A DNA stretch of 40,495 bases from Lentisphaerae bacterium GWF2_45_14 (GTDB lineage: Bacteria > Verrucomicrobiota > Lentisphaeria > Victivallales > GWF2-45-14), in the NCBI GenBank assembly GCA_001804785.1, contig MHBG01000009.1, forward strand, positions 2,919 to 43,413, in the 5' to 3' direction. Below the pieces are notes generated by a model that was not told the DNA's origin, searched no databases, and saw nothing but the letters and a program-made list of their open reading frames with translations. Shown here piece after piece: positions 24,544 through 34,900 of the stretch (its first letter is position 1; every line of letters starts with the position of its first letter). The position numbers and the translations under genes were made by a program.

Positions 24544-24632
24544 CGCGAACTACAACCGGAAAATTTTTACAAAATTAAAATTTTAACATGCGGCACAGGG
24601 AAATATTACATGCAACTTAGTCCCAAATTAGC

Positions 24633-24649
24633 ATTTGAAAATTTCAAAT
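24633..24649. promoter_or_regulatory. Inverted repeat upstream of the PP2C phosphatase promoter
   Basis: ATTTGAAA, one base, TTTCAAAT is a perfect eight-base inverted repeat that ends two bases before a TTGAAT -35-like element. Its place suits an operator. The sequence is AT-rich, so chance symmetry is possible. Confidence 0.3.
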
Positions 24650-24650
24650 A

Positions 24651-24677
24651 TTGAATAAGCTTAATAGTCTGTATAAA
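24651..24677 (+). promoter_or_regulatory. Candidate promoter of the PP2C phosphatase
   Basis: TTGAAT (24651-24656) is followed 15 bases later by TATAAA (24672-24677), or 17 bases later by TAAATA. Transcription would start near 24685, some 20 bases before the ATG and its GGGAAG ribosome site. The -35 is the same hexamer seen upstream of dxs. Confidence 0.4.
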
Positions 24678-24707
24678 TATAGCCAGTGATATACTTGGGA
24701 AGTTTTA

Positions 24708-26135
24708 ATGGAAACAATATTTTTTATAATAGCGATTTTTATAATAGTCATGCTCGGTGTTTGGATATTTTCACAGCGAAGACTGAAGAAAAGACTCGAG
24801 GACAGGATAAGGGATGCCCTTCACAAGAAGGCTGAAATAACCAATTTCCTCAGCCTTTTCTCACAGAACCTCAAGACATTAGACCAAATCGACACCTCAA
24901 TGAACATGACCGCCCGCTACGTTGCCGACCTTGTCGAGGCCCAGTCTATATGCATATTCTCGCTTGAGGGTGAATACCTCAGAGCAGTCGGCATATCGGG
25001 AGCATTCCCGCCGCTGCATACCTCCGGACAGTACGTCCTGACAAAACCTCGTTACATCCTTGAATCTCTCAAGCGCGACAGAATAAAGCTCGGCGAGGGT
25101 ATAATCGGCGAGATAGCCGAAAAACGCGAAAGTCTTCTCCTTGAAAATCCTGCCGATGATCCCCGCTTCGCCGGACACGATACCGTCATACCGGTAAGAA
25201 CGCTTATGGCCGTTCCCCTGATAAATGAGGCATCCGTAACCGGCGTGATGTGTGCGGCTAACAGCCGCCGTCAAAATTCGCCTTTTACCGCAGAGCAGTT
25301 CAGTACTTTTAAATTTATCGCATCTCAGGTAGTTCTTGCCCAGAATATCGTGCAGGTCTATTCGACTCTTAGTGAGCAGCAACGAATAAATCAGGAACTC
25401 GAGTTCGCACGCCAGCTCCAGTACTCACTTCTGCCCCAAAGCTTCCCGCCATGGGGCGATTTCGAAGTCCATTCATTCGCAAGATCCTCGAAAGAAGTCA
25501 GCGGCGACTTCTTCGACTTCGTCCAGATTGACGACGACCGACTCCTCATCGTGATAGGCGATGCCTGCGGCAAAGGGATTCCCGCCTGTATGATAATGGC
25601 CATGGCCAGAAGCTTCATCAGGTCCAGCTCCGAACACTTCACAACCTTGAAAAACATGCTCGCCGAACTCAACGCAAACCTCTTCCGCGATACGGACGAC
25701 GAACGCTTTATAACTCTCGCCTGCTGCGTCCTTGACAAAAAACTTTCGACAATTGAATATGCCCGCGCCGGCCATACGGAACTATTCATATACGTCCGCG
25801 AACACATAAGGCGCATATTCCCCGACGGCTCCGCGCTCGGACTTCTTCCAACCGAACTTTCCACTTTTGATACGTTCTGTACCGAGTTCACTCCCGAAAT
25901 GTCAATACTGCTCTTTACCGATGGAATTTCAGAAACAATTGATGAAAAGGGCGAGGAATACGGAGACGACCGGCTTATGGAAGTATTCAAAAAATCCAGA
26001 ATGAACAAAGAGACCCCGGACGACACGATAAAGGCCATCCTTGATTCGCTCGATGACTTTGCCGACAGCGACATCCCTCAGCTCGACGACCAGACCATGG
26101 TAATAATTCAGCACAGCCCCTCCCCGTACTACTAA
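24708..26135 (+). CDS. Membrane-anchored GAF-PP2C (SpoIIE/RsbU-type) serine phosphatase
   Basis: The 475-residue protein has one N-terminal membrane helix (about 2-22), a charged helical linker, a GAF sensor domain (about 50-215, GEGIIGEIAEKRESLL, VRTLMAVPLI), a short coiled segment and a PP2C-type SpoIIE domain (about 240-470). Phosphatase motifs include ARQLQYSLLPQSFPP, SKEVSGDFFDF (metal aspartates), GDACGKGIPACMIMAMA, YARAGHTELFIY, LFTDGISETIDEKGEEYGDD and LDDQTMVII. Such enzymes dephosphorylate anti-sigma-factor antagonists in partner-switching pathways. No antagonist or anti-sigma gene is adjacent, so the target is unknown. A GGGAAG site precedes the ATG. Confidence 0.93.
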   Translation: METIFFIIAIFIIVMLGVWIFSQRRLKKRLEDRIRDALHKKAEITNFLSLFSQNLKTLDQIDTSMNMTARYVADLVEAQSICIFSLEGEYLRAVGISGAFPPLHTSGQYVLTKPRYILESLKRDRIKLGEGIIGEIAEKRESLLLENPADDPRFAGHDTVIPVRTLMAVPLINEASVTGVMCAANSRRQNSPFTAEQFSTFKFIASQVVLAQNIVQVYSTLSEQQRINQELEFARQLQYSLLPQSFPPWGDFEVHSFARSSKEVSGDFFDFVQIDDDRLLIVIGDACGKGIPACMIMAMARSFIRSSSEHFTTLKNMLAELNANLFRDTDDERFITLACCVLDKKLSTIEYARAGHTELFIYVREHIRRIFPDGSALGLLPTELSTFDTFCTEFTPEMSILLFTDGISETIDEKGEEYGDDRLMEVFKKSRMNKETPDDTIKAILDSLDDFADSDIPQLDDQTMVIIQHSPSPYY

Positions 26136-26193
26136 CTCACTGCGACAAAGGGGAAGTACGAAGAAACTTTTTCTCTGGTTTGTAGTGCCGTTG

Positions 26194-26222
26194 CAGAACA
26201 TCTACGTCGCGCAAATGTTCTG
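26194..26222. repeat. Hairpin between convergent genes
   Basis: CAGAACAT (26194-26201) and ATGTTCTG (26215-26222) form an eight-pair stem with a 13-base loop, in the gap between the phosphatase and lnt 3' ends. No T-run follows on either strand, so factor-independent termination is not strongly supported. Confidence 0.4.
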
Positions 26223-26229
26223 TAATCCG

Positions 26230-28068
26230 TTAGAACTTGCTCATAAGTATATTTTTCTTCTGGCGCCACTTCAGGATTGAAAATGCCGCAGCCGAACCGA
26301 ATATCATCCAGCAAAGAAGAATAAATACATCACCGTAGCGAGTGTAGAATGTAAGCGGGGCATCCGGATTGAACATTACAGAGAAATTTGCTATGCCCCT
26401 TCCGCGCTTTGTGACCTGAAGTATCTTATTGCCTTTACGGTCAAGTTCGTCGCTCACGAAGACCGTGTCTTCTATAATCCCGTTGGGGAGGATGTAGCAG
26501 CTGGCGCTGTTGTTGCCGCATCGTATCATGGGTCTGCGATTTTCTATTGCCCTGAATATAGAATTTGCGAGGTGTTGCGTGGGTTCTGAACTTTGCGGAT
26601 ACCATGCGTCATTTGTCAGCACGAGAATGATATCGGCTCCCTCCTTGACCTCATTTCGCGAAACGTAAGGAAAGATATCCTCAAAACATATATTTATTCC
26701 GGCCTTTGCGCGTGCAGTCAGTTGAAGCGGCGCAAAACTTTTCCCGCGAGTGAGATTCCTGCCCATCCCGATTAATTGATTGAGAAACGGAAACATTTCC
26801 CCGTATGGAACAAATTCTCCGAATGGGACAAGATGCGCTTTGTAGTATTTCCCGGCTATCTTAGCCTCCGGACTTATGAGAAGAGCGCTGTTGTATATTT
26901 TGGGCGTGAGCTCTGAATCAGGAGAAATATCCTCAAAATCTATTGTCCCTATCAAAAAGGGTATGCCCGACTTTTGGACAAGCTTGCTCAGTTTGAATCT
27001 GTAATCCAGACAGAGGGGATGCGATGATCTGTAGGGATAAGGCACCGCCGTTTCGGGCCATACAATGACATCGGGCTTGGTCAACACCGCCAATTCGCTG
27101 AGACTCAGATAGGTATCAAGTGCATTCGCGGCCTCCTCGTCGCTGGCCGCCCGGCATTGTGCTATATCACCTTGAAGCACCGACACGACCAAACGCTCCT
27201 GGCCTTTTCCCCTGCCGTATCTGAGCATTGAGCGCGAGCCTGATATAATGAATATCATTATAAGAGCAAGGGTGATTATCAGCGGAAAAGGGCGTCTGTA
27301 TTTTGCCTTTCCCGTGAACGAGTCCTTCCAGTTAAGGGCAGTGAAGGCAAGTGAAACATTCGCCGCCGCCATTACGAAGCTGACCCCGTATATCCCGGTA
27401 TATTCGCATATCTGAAGAAGCGGAAAATTCTTCCATTGCGTGGCGGCAAGGAAGTTCCAGGGGAGTCCCGTTCCGACCCATGTCCTTATCCACTCAAGAG
27501 CGCACCAGAGCGCGGCGAGCGCAAACACGAAAAATATCTCCATTGCCCGATTGAACGAGTTGAACCCGGATTCCGCCTCATAACCTTCCAATTGCAACGC
27601 AACGGGTTTCAGCATGTATCTAAAAAGGAGAGGAACAGCCATCGCCCAGAATGCGGGAAAAAGCCCTAGCACCGCCGCCATTACATACGGCAGACAAAGT
27701 CCGCCATTAAAAAACGGCAGATACCCTTTGATAAAAAGAACCAGGCCTGCAAATGGCTGATTGAACGATTCTATTTCCCCCAGCCAGAAAAATGAAGCTG
27801 AAGTCCCCACGAATCCCCATAAGAAGCCCGCCCGCCAAGCCCTTGTCCATTTCATATCTTTTACAATCAGGAAAAGTGGAACAAGGCCTATCCAGCCGAT
27901 AAAACCGAGGTCCAGCGGAGGGAAGGCCGCCGCGTAAATCAGTGCCGAAACGACAAGGACAGCGCGTTCACGCCATTTCTTGCGAGGGGTTATCCTGGGA
28001 GATTCGTCCTTTGCGGGCGCATCTGCCGAAAAAGTTTTTCTCTCATTATTCAGAAGTTTTTCAGTCAT
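26230..28068 (-). CDS. lnt: Apolipoprotein N-acyltransferase
   Basis: Lnt adds the third acyl chain to the N-terminal cysteine of lipoproteins in the inner membrane of diderm bacteria. The 612-residue protein has a hydrophobic N-terminal half with about seven helices and a periplasmic nitrilase-fold domain. The catalytic triad is visible: Glu339 in VIVWPETAVPYP, Lys410 in YYKAHLVPFGEF and Cys461 in AGINICFEDIFPY, with spacing close to that of E. coli (267, 335, 387). The N-terminus is about 30 residues longer than usual, and a C-terminal helix (about 578-598) closes the protein. It diverges from nadB across 73 bases. Confidence 0.96.
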   Translation of the reverse strand: MTEKLLNNERKTFSADAPAKDESPRITPRKKWRERAVLVVSALIYAAAFPPLDLGFIGWIGLVPLFLIVKDMKWTRAWRAGFLWGFVGTSASFFWLGEIESFNQPFAGLVLFIKGYLPFFNGGLCLPYVMAAVLGLFPAFWAMAVPLLFRYMLKPVALQLEGYEAESGFNSFNRAMEIFFVFALAALWCALEWIRTWVGTGLPWNFLAATQWKNFPLLQICEYTGIYGVSFVMAAANVSLAFTALNWKDSFTGKAKYRRPFPLIITLALIMIFIISGSRSMLRYGRGKGQERLVVSVLQGDIAQCRAASDEEAANALDTYLSLSELAVLTKPDVIVWPETAVPYPYRSSHPLCLDYRFKLSKLVQKSGIPFLIGTIDFEDISPDSELTPKIYNSALLISPEAKIAGKYYKAHLVPFGEFVPYGEMFPFLNQLIGMGRNLTRGKSFAPLQLTARAKAGINICFEDIFPYVSRNEVKEGADIILVLTNDAWYPQSSEPTQHLANSIFRAIENRRPMIRCGNNSASCYILPNGIIEDTVFVSDELDRKGNKILQVTKRGRGIANFSVMFNPDAPLTFYTRYGDVFILLCWMIFGSAAAFSILKWRQKKNILMSKF

Positions 28069-28127
28069 TGTTAGAAATTATCCTGTTTTGATGTTATCTT
28101 GTTCGACTATTATTCATTTTATTAAGA

Positions 28128-28133
28128 TATAAT
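28128..28133 (+). promoter_or_regulatory. Possible -10 element of nadB (leaderless arrangement)
   Basis: A perfect TATAAT ends eight bases before the nadB ATG, and no clear ribosome site lies between them. If it is used, the transcript would start within a few bases of the start codon. The -35 is weak, so this is a suggestion only. Confidence 0.25.
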
Positions 28134-28141
28134 TGCTGGCC

Positions 28142-29794
28142 ATGAATTCAAAGAGTCATTTGTTTTTTGATCACATTGTAATCGGCAGCGGCATTGCCGG
28201 GCTTTCCTGCGCAATCCGTCTCGCGGAGTCCGGAAACTCCGTCGCCATTATCACAAAAAGAGCCGTAGACGACTGTAACACGAAGTACGCCCAAGGCGGC
28301 ATCGCCTGCGTAATTCACGACGAAGACTCCTTCGATAACCACGTGGCGGATACGATGCGTGCCGGAGCCTACCTCTGCAAGGAAGATGTCGTCAGAAAAA
28401 TCGTTGAGGCGGGGCCGCAAGCAGTTAATGAACTCATAAATATAGGAGCTCACTTCACCACCCGCGGCGAACTGGGCGATGAAAAACACAAAGATGAGTT
28501 CGACCTCGGCAAGGAAGGAGGACATACCAAACGGCGCGTCCTCCATTCCGGCGATATAACAGGCGAAGAAATAGAGAGGATACTTGTCGACGCCTGCCAT
28601 AAAAAAAATAATATATCAATATTCGAAGAGCATATTGCCATAGACCTCATTACATCATGGCGCTTAGGCTGGATTGGAGATAACCACTGCCTCGGCGTAT
28701 ACGTTCTCGACAGCTTAAACAACGAAATAAAAACAGTCTGCGCTTACACTACAACAGTCGCAACAGGCGGAGCCGGAAAGGCTTATCTTTACACAAGCAA
28801 CCCTGACGTCGCCTGCGGCGGCGGAGTCGCAATGTGCTACCGCGCAAGCTGCCAGATTGCCAATATGGAGTTCTTTCAATTCCATCCGACTATTCTCCAT
28901 CACCCGGATGTAAAATCATTTCTTATCAGTGAGGCCGTGAGGGGAGAAGGCGCAGTCCTCAAGATCAAAAACAGAAGAGGCGAACTCGTCGAGTTTATGG
29001 ATAAGTATCATGAAATGAAAAGCCTCGCTCCTCGGGATATAGTCGCCCGCGCTATCGACAACGAACTCAAGCGCAGCGGCGAAAAATGCGTGTACCTCGA
29101 TATAAGACATCTCGGCGAGGAGACTTTGCGCAAACGCTTCCCGAACATATTCGAAAAATGCATTGAGGCAGGAATAAATATGGCGCATGCCCTCATCCCG
29201 GTCGTACCGGCGGCGCACTATTTGTGCGGCGGCGTCAAAACCGACATAAATGGGTTTACAGGAATAGACGGACTTTACGCCATCGGCGAAGTCGCCTGCA
29301 CCGGACTTCACGGAGCGAACCGCCTCGCAAGCAACAGCCTCCTTGAGGCACTCGTCGTCGCAAAATTCTCAACCTCCAATATCCTTGACCAATTCGACAA
29401 AATAAAGGCCGGTTTCCCGTCAGGGCACATCCCTGAATGGAGCAGCGGAGACGCAACCGATTCCGACGAGCTTGTGGTGATATCACACAACTGGGACGAA
29501 ATAAGGCGTTCAATGTGGGATTATGTGGGCATCGTAAGAACAGATAAAAGGCTTCAGCGCGCAAAAACAAGGATTAAGAACATCCGCCGAGAAATAGAAC
29601 GCTATTACTGGGACTTCCTTATAACAAGAGACCTCATCGAGCTGAGGGATATCCTGTCTGTCGCCGAAATTGTAATAGATTCCGCCATGCGCCGCAAGGA
29701 AAGCCGGGGACTGCATTTCAACTCCGACTATCCAGACCGCAACCCAAACATGGATTACGTCGATACCATAATCCAGAAACCTCATGCCAGATAG
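28142..29794 (+). CDS. nadB: L-aspartate oxidase
   Basis: NadB oxidises L-aspartate to iminoaspartate for NAD synthesis. The 550-residue flavoprotein has the FAD-binding IVIGSGIAGLSCAIRLAE start, the KYAQGGIACVI motif, GKEGGHTKRRVLHSGDITG, EFFQFHPTIL, SLAPRDIVARAI and HGANRLASNSLLEALV, all standard for the succinate dehydrogenase/fumarate reductase/NadB flavoprotein group. No iron-sulfur subunit gene is adjacent, which supports NadB over a dehydrogenase subunit. I use the ATG at 28142; an in-frame TTG at 28133 overlaps a TATAAT. It heads an operon with pcnB and a TIM-barrel protein; nadA and nadC are not in view. Confidence 0.95.
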   Translation: MNSKSHLFFDHIVIGSGIAGLSCAIRLAESGNSVAIITKRAVDDCNTKYAQGGIACVIHDEDSFDNHVADTMRAGAYLCKEDVVRKIVEAGPQAVNELINIGAHFTTRGELGDEKHKDEFDLGKEGGHTKRRVLHSGDITGEEIERILVDACHKKNNISIFEEHIAIDLITSWRLGWIGDNHCLGVYVLDSLNNEIKTVCAYTTTVATGGAGKAYLYTSNPDVACGGGVAMCYRASCQIANMEFFQFHPTILHHPDVKSFLISEAVRGEGAVLKIKNRRGELVEFMDKYHEMKSLAPRDIVARAIDNELKRSGEKCVYLDIRHLGEETLRKRFPNIFEKCIEAGINMAHALIPVVPAAHYLCGGVKTDINGFTGIDGLYAIGEVACTGLHGANRLASNSLLEALVVAKFSTSNILDQFDKIKAGFPSGHIPEWSSGDATDSDELVVISHNWDEIRRSMWDYVGIVRTDKRLQRAKTRIKNIRREIERYYWDFLITRDLIELRDILSVAEIVIDSAMRRKESRGLHFNSDYPDRNPNMDYVDTIIQKPHAR

Positions 29795-29813
29795 CCGCAC
29801 AGGAATCTTTTAA

Positions 29814-31109
29814 ATGAATATAAAAAAACAGATAGCCCCACATATTGTTGAAACCGTAGACAGACTCCAGTCAGCCGGATATGAAACATATATCGTAGGC
29901 GGCGCCGTAAGAGACTCCATCCTGAACCGCATCCCGAAGGATTACGATATATCGACATCCGCAACACCGAACCAGATATGCAAAGTCTTCGGCCATCGCG
30001 ACTCAATGATCGTGGGCAAACGCTTCCGGCTCGTACACCTCCGCCACGGACACGAAATAATAGAAATAAGCACGTTCAGAAAAGAACCCGATACGAAGGG
30101 ACTGCCCTCAGGCCACAAGCATGGCGTCCCCCCAGAAAACATGATATTCCGCGACAATGTCTTCGGTACGGCCGAAGAGGACGCATGGCGCAGGGACTTT
30201 ACGGTAAACGCGCTATTCTATGATCCCGTAGCCGACAAGATTCTCGATTATACCGGCCTCGGCCTCGATGATATAAAAAATAGCATTGTCAGAGCTATCG
30301 GCGACCCGGCCCTAAGGTTCGAGGAAGACCCCGTCCGAATACTTAGAGCACTCAAACTCGTTGGACAATATGGGTTTACTCCCGATGAAATGACATCAGA
30401 CGCAATCCGAATGAACCTGACACTTATCACACATGCTTCAAGCTCCAGACTCAGTCTCGAACTTGAAAAAATACTCAAAAATCCATATTCCGATAGAATA
30501 ATAAAAGCATTTCGCGACTACGGGTTTCTCAGACACTTTCTACCTTTTATCGACGCCAACTGGGAAACAGAGGCATGCCGCTATGCAATGGCACTCCTCA
30601 CCGAAAAAAATAGACGACTTATTGAAGGACTCTACCGCGACAGCATCTCTCTGGCGGTTGCCGCCCTGACTATTCCATTCGTGGAATACGAACTCGGAGA
30701 AAACGCACCCGGCGGACTCTGGGAAAATTTCAGGGGCATCGGATGGGAAGTCAAGGATATCATTGTCAAGGTACTGAGTCCCAGGCTTATTATAAAACGG
30801 GTAAGCGCTTCAGCCCTCAAAATGCTACTGATGCAACCCGCATTCAAAGAAGGCCGAAAGATAGGATCATTGTTCTCTCACCAGTCTTATCCGCACGGAC
30901 GCGAACTTATGATAATTCAGAACGAAACTAACTGGCAGATTCCAGATATCCTTCAGCAGTGGCCGGAACAGAACGTTCGGCACGAACGGAAAAAACACGG
31001 CGGCGACAGGAAAAAACATGGACGGCGTGACAGGCGGCGCGACAGACACCGCAATGATGGCCCGGTTCATGATTTTATCGACGATTTAACCGAGGGAATG
31101 GATCTGTAA
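29814..31109 (+). CDS. pcnB: Poly(A) polymerase I-type nucleotidyltransferase
   Basis: The 431-residue class II nucleotidyltransferase has IVGGAVRDSILNR, then PKDYDISTSATPNQI with the two metal aspartates, and RRDFTVNALFYDP followed by GDPALRFEEDPVRILRALK. The HREVGRR-like context and the DYTGLGLDDI stretch favour PcnB (RNA 3' polyadenylation) over a CCA-adding enzyme, though these are hard to separate by eye. The C-terminus ends in a very basic tail (about 391-416: HERKKHGGDRKKHGRRDRRR) like the RNA-binding tail of proteobacterial PcnB. It follows nadB by 19 bases with AGGA upstream. Confidence 0.88.
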   Translation: MNIKKQIAPHIVETVDRLQSAGYETYIVGGAVRDSILNRIPKDYDISTSATPNQICKVFGHRDSMIVGKRFRLVHLRHGHEIIEISTFRKEPDTKGLPSGHKHGVPPENMIFRDNVFGTAEEDAWRRDFTVNALFYDPVADKILDYTGLGLDDIKNSIVRAIGDPALRFEEDPVRILRALKLVGQYGFTPDEMTSDAIRMNLTLITHASSSRLSLELEKILKNPYSDRIIKAFRDYGFLRHFLPFIDANWETEACRYAMALLTEKNRRLIEGLYRDSISLAVAALTIPFVEYELGENAPGGLWENFRGIGWEVKDIIVKVLSPRLIIKRVSASALKMLLMQPAFKEGRKIGSLFSHQSYPHGRELMIIQNETNWQIPDILQQWPEQNVRHERKKHGGDRKKHGRRDRRRDRHRNDGPVHDFIDDLTEGMDL

Positions 31110-31110
31110 A

Positions 31111-31881
31111 ATGATACAACCCGGACTCGTTTCCATAACATTCAGGCAGCTTTCCTGCGACGAAATAATAACACTCGTAAAACAGGCAGGACTTAGAGCG
31201 ATTGAGTGGGGCGGAGATATACATGTACAGCACGGCGATACAGCCAGAGCTTCGGAAGTCGGCGATAAAACACGCGAGGCGGGACTTGAAATCGCGGCAT
31301 ACGGCTCTTATTACCGGCTCGGGAAAAGCGCAAATGAAGGACTCGGATTTCAGAAAGTCCTTGATTCCGCTTCGGCTCTCGGCTCCCCTGTTATAAGAAT
31401 ATGGGCTGGCTTTAAAGGTTCCGCCGAATCTTCTGCCGATGAACGTAAAGCCCTTTCCATCGAGGCAAGAGAGATTGCGGAAGCAGCTGGGGAAAGAAAG
31501 ATAAAAATAGCCATGGAGTTTCATGGCGGGTCGCTTACAGACACCACCGAATCAGCACTTAAATTCCTAGAGGAATGCGCTTCTGAAAATATACAGACAT
31601 ACTGGCAACCGCCGCTTAATCTGAATCATCCGGAATGCGTCAAAAGCCTTTGGGCTGTCCTGCCGCATTTATCCAATCTTCACGTCTTCTCATGGGGAAC
31701 AAAGCCTGACGGCACTTATTCCAGACTTCCTTTTGCAGACCACTCAAAGGAATGGACCGAATATTTGTCAATCGCATCCCGGCTTCCTTCCGACCGTTAC
31801 GCCATGATAGAATTCGTAAAGGATGATTCCCCTGCGCAATTCCTCGCCGATGCAGCGGCCCTAAAACTTATTCTATCCTGA
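31111..31881 (+). CDS. Sugar phosphate isomerase/epimerase-like TIM-barrel protein
   Basis: The 256-residue protein fits the xylose isomerase-like TIM barrel (AP endonuclease family 2): GLVSITFRQLSCDEIITLVK, LRAIEWGGDIHV, a GSPVIRIWAG strand, IKIAMEFHGGSLTDT with the metal glutamate and histidine, then NLHVFSWG and AMIEFVKDD. Such proteins isomerise or epimerise sugars or cyclic polyols, and the substrate cannot be inferred. It begins one base after the pcnB stop (TAA-A-ATG), so it is translated from the same message. It is convergent with the copper pump, 22 bases away. Confidence 0.85.
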   Translation: MIQPGLVSITFRQLSCDEIITLVKQAGLRAIEWGGDIHVQHGDTARASEVGDKTREAGLEIAAYGSYYRLGKSANEGLGFQKVLDSASALGSPVIRIWAGFKGSAESSADERKALSIEAREIAEAAGERKIKIAMEFHGGSLTDTTESALKFLEECASENIQTYWQPPLNLNHPECVKSLWAVLPHLSNLHVFSWGTKPDGTYSRLPFADHSKEWTEYLSIASRLPSDRYAMIEFVKDDSPAQFLADAAALKLILS

Positions 31882-31903
31882 CAAGACTGCTCCATAAGCT
31901 TTT

Positions 31904-34900
31904 CTATTCATGCCTCTTGATGCTCATTTCTTTATACCAGCAATATAAAACAGGTGTAATAAAAAGAGTAACTAGTTCAAATGTCATGCCGCTGAAAATG
32001 GGAAGCGCCATCGGAATCATTATATCGGCGCCTTTTCCACTGGCCGTAAGCACCGGCAGAAGAGCCAGCACCGTCGTAGCGGTTGTCATCAGGCAGGGAC
32101 GTATGCGCTTATGCCCGCCCTCAACTACCATGTCCCTTATTTCTTTGATGCCGGAAGCCTTTCTGGAAGAAAATATTTGCTCAAGATAGGTCGTGATAAT
32201 CACGGCGTCGTCTGTGGCAATACCAAAAAGGGCAATGAACCCGACCCACACGGCAACACTGAGGTTATATTCCCGCAGATGAAAAAGCATTCTAAGATTA
32301 TGTCCGAACATTGAAAAATCCAGGAACCACGGCTGGGCTGCAAGCCACATGCCGATAAAGCCAGCCGCCCAGACCACAGTAATCTGTCCGAATATCAGGC
32401 ATGTAATGGTCGTATTCCGGAACTGGAAATAAAGGATAAGGAAGATAAGGAAGAGACTGATAGGCAGAACGACTTTGAACCGATTCTGGAAATTAAGCTG
32501 ATTTTCATACGTGCCTGAAAATTTCACATGAGTGTTTGGAGGAAAGACAAGTTCACCGGATTTCTGTTTTTCAGCAAGCATCTTCTGAGCGGCCTCAACC
32601 ACGTTCACTTCGGCATAATTCGGAAGTTTGTCGAAAAGAACATACGAAACCAGAAAAGTGTCCTCACTTTTTATCTCCTGAGGTCCGGCGACATAGCGAA
32701 TATCGGCAAGCTCTGAAAGCGGTATCTGCACACCTTCCGACGAGGGAACAACTATTTTCGCCAGCGCCTCGGGAGAATCACGAAGTTCACGGGCGTAACG
32801 GACGCGGACAGGATAGCGCTCCCGCCCTTCTACCGTTGTTGTTGCGCGTATTCCGCCGATTGCGATTTCAATTACATCTTGGACGTCACGGATATTCAAC
32901 TTGTAACGGGCTATCTTCTCGCGGTCAATGTCAATTTCAAGGTAAGGTTTCCCGATTACGCGATCGGGCTGTACCGCTGACGCGTTGACGCCCGGAACCT
33001 CTTTGAGGATATCCGCGATTCGGGAACCAAGCGCTTCGATTTCCTTCAGAGAACGACCGAATACTTTGATTCCCATAGGTGCGCGCATGCCGGACTGAAG
33101 CATAACGATCCGCCCCGCTATCGGCTGCAGCTTCGGAGCGGAAGTGCAACCCGGAATCGTCGCGGCATCAACGATTTCCGCCCAGATATCGTCAGTCGTT
33201 TTAATGTGGTCACGCCAGAGCCGTTTACGTTTTCCTGTTTTTGCATCCGGAGGCCCGTATTCTGGTTTATATGTTATCAGGGTTTCAATCATCGAAATTG
33301 GCGCTGGATCGATAGCTGTTTCCGCGCGTCCTATTTTCCCGACCGCAGATTCTATTTCAGGAATAGCTCGAATGGACATGTCCTGTTTCTGTACGATATC
33401 AAGCGCTTCCTCCAGCCCGGCATGCGGCATAATGGTCGGCATGAAGAGGAAAGAACCTTCATCAAGCGAGGGCATGAATTCTCGCCCCATTCCAGGAAAC
33501 TTGTGATGCATGTATGACCATAGAGCCGTCTGACGAATTGAGGAATCCGCCCCCCCCAGCCCTGACAACGTTTTCGGAATCCAGTTGAAAATATTTTCAA
33601 AACCAAGCCAGGCCATAAGCCCGAAGACCAACATGAACATGGGAATAGAAAGGAAGCGCAGCTTATATTTAAGAAAAGAGTGCAACAGTTGCGGATACCA
33701 GTTAATAACGACAATCCGGACAGATGTCCATGCAAGATTGATCCCGAAAACAAAAATAAGATTCTCAACAAGGCTGGTACCGAGACCGAGGGGCATCCAG
33801 TGCATCGTAAGCAGCGCCAATACAAATAAAGCTCCAATCCAGGAAGTCGATTGAGTCACCCATTTACGCGATGATTCCGGCATATATGGCTCTAACAGCA
33901 TTATCGCGCCCCCAAGAATCATGGGCAGACCAATCCATAAATTCCAGACAATCGCAGAGGCTATTCCGGCGATGACAAGACAAAGAAAAGAAGCGGACTT
34001 GATCCGTTCGCTGATATTGCGTTTTTTGAGAATAAGATGCGCAAGCGCAGGCAGAACCACCAGTGCGACAAATACGGATGCGAAAAGTGCAAAAGTCTTT
34101 GTATATGCAAGAGGCTTAAAGAGTTTTCCTTCAGCGCCGGTAAGAACAAAAACAGGAAGGAAGGAAACAATTGTCGTGGCAATTGCCGTTGCGACAGCCG
34201 AAGAGACCTCTCTTGTTGCCCGATAGATTACTTCCAGCGGATTTTCGGCAGGGTCGGCGGTTTTCATATGTCTTACAATATTTTCCGACAGTATTATCCC
34301 CATGTCCACCATTGCTCCTATTGCGATGGCGATACCGCCGAGACTCATCAGATTTGAGTCAACCTTGAAAAGCGCCATGAGAATAAATGTAACCAGCACC
34401 GCCAAAGGCACGGTAAATGAAATCATCATATTTGAACGGAAATGCGCAAGCAGCATGAAAACGACAAAGCACGTGATGAGAATTTCTTCAATCAATGCAT
34501 CCTTTAGAGTCCCCAGAGTTTCGTTAATAAGCCCAGTCCTGTCATAAAAGGGAACAATCCGCATCTGCGAGACAGTACCGTCCGCAAGAGTTTTTTCCGG
34601 CAGCCCCGATTGGATTTCCTTAAGTTTCTCCTTAACACGTCCTATTACAAGCAGCGGATTTTCTCCATAACGTACGATTACAACGCCGCCTACGGCTTCG
34701 GCCCCCTCTTTGTCAAGAGCGCCTCTCCGCAATGCCGGCCCAAGTGTTACATTGGCTACGTTTTTAACATATATAGGAATATTGTCAGTGGTTTTTATCA
34801 GGATGTTTTCAATATCGGCAACAGACTTTATGAATCCTTTTCCCCTAATAATGTATTCCACGCCGTTGTTTTCGAGAGTTCCGGCGCCAACGTCAATATT

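Larger units (their letters stand above)
24415..24707. other. Divergent intergenic region between etfB and the PP2C phosphatase
   Basis: This is the longest gap in the window (293 bases) and is AT-rich. It must carry the etfB promoter on the minus strand, where I see no clear -35/-10 pair. On the plus strand I see an extended -10 element with a small hairpin cluster (24485-24543), a perfect inverted repeat (24633-24649) and a promoter-like pair (24651-24677). No tRNA or open frame of note is visible. Confidence 0.5.

Noticed and set aside
24415..24707. A tRNA or other structured RNA gene in the longest gap
   Set aside because: I found no cloverleaf, CCA end or known riboswitch core. Only the short hairpins listed are visible.
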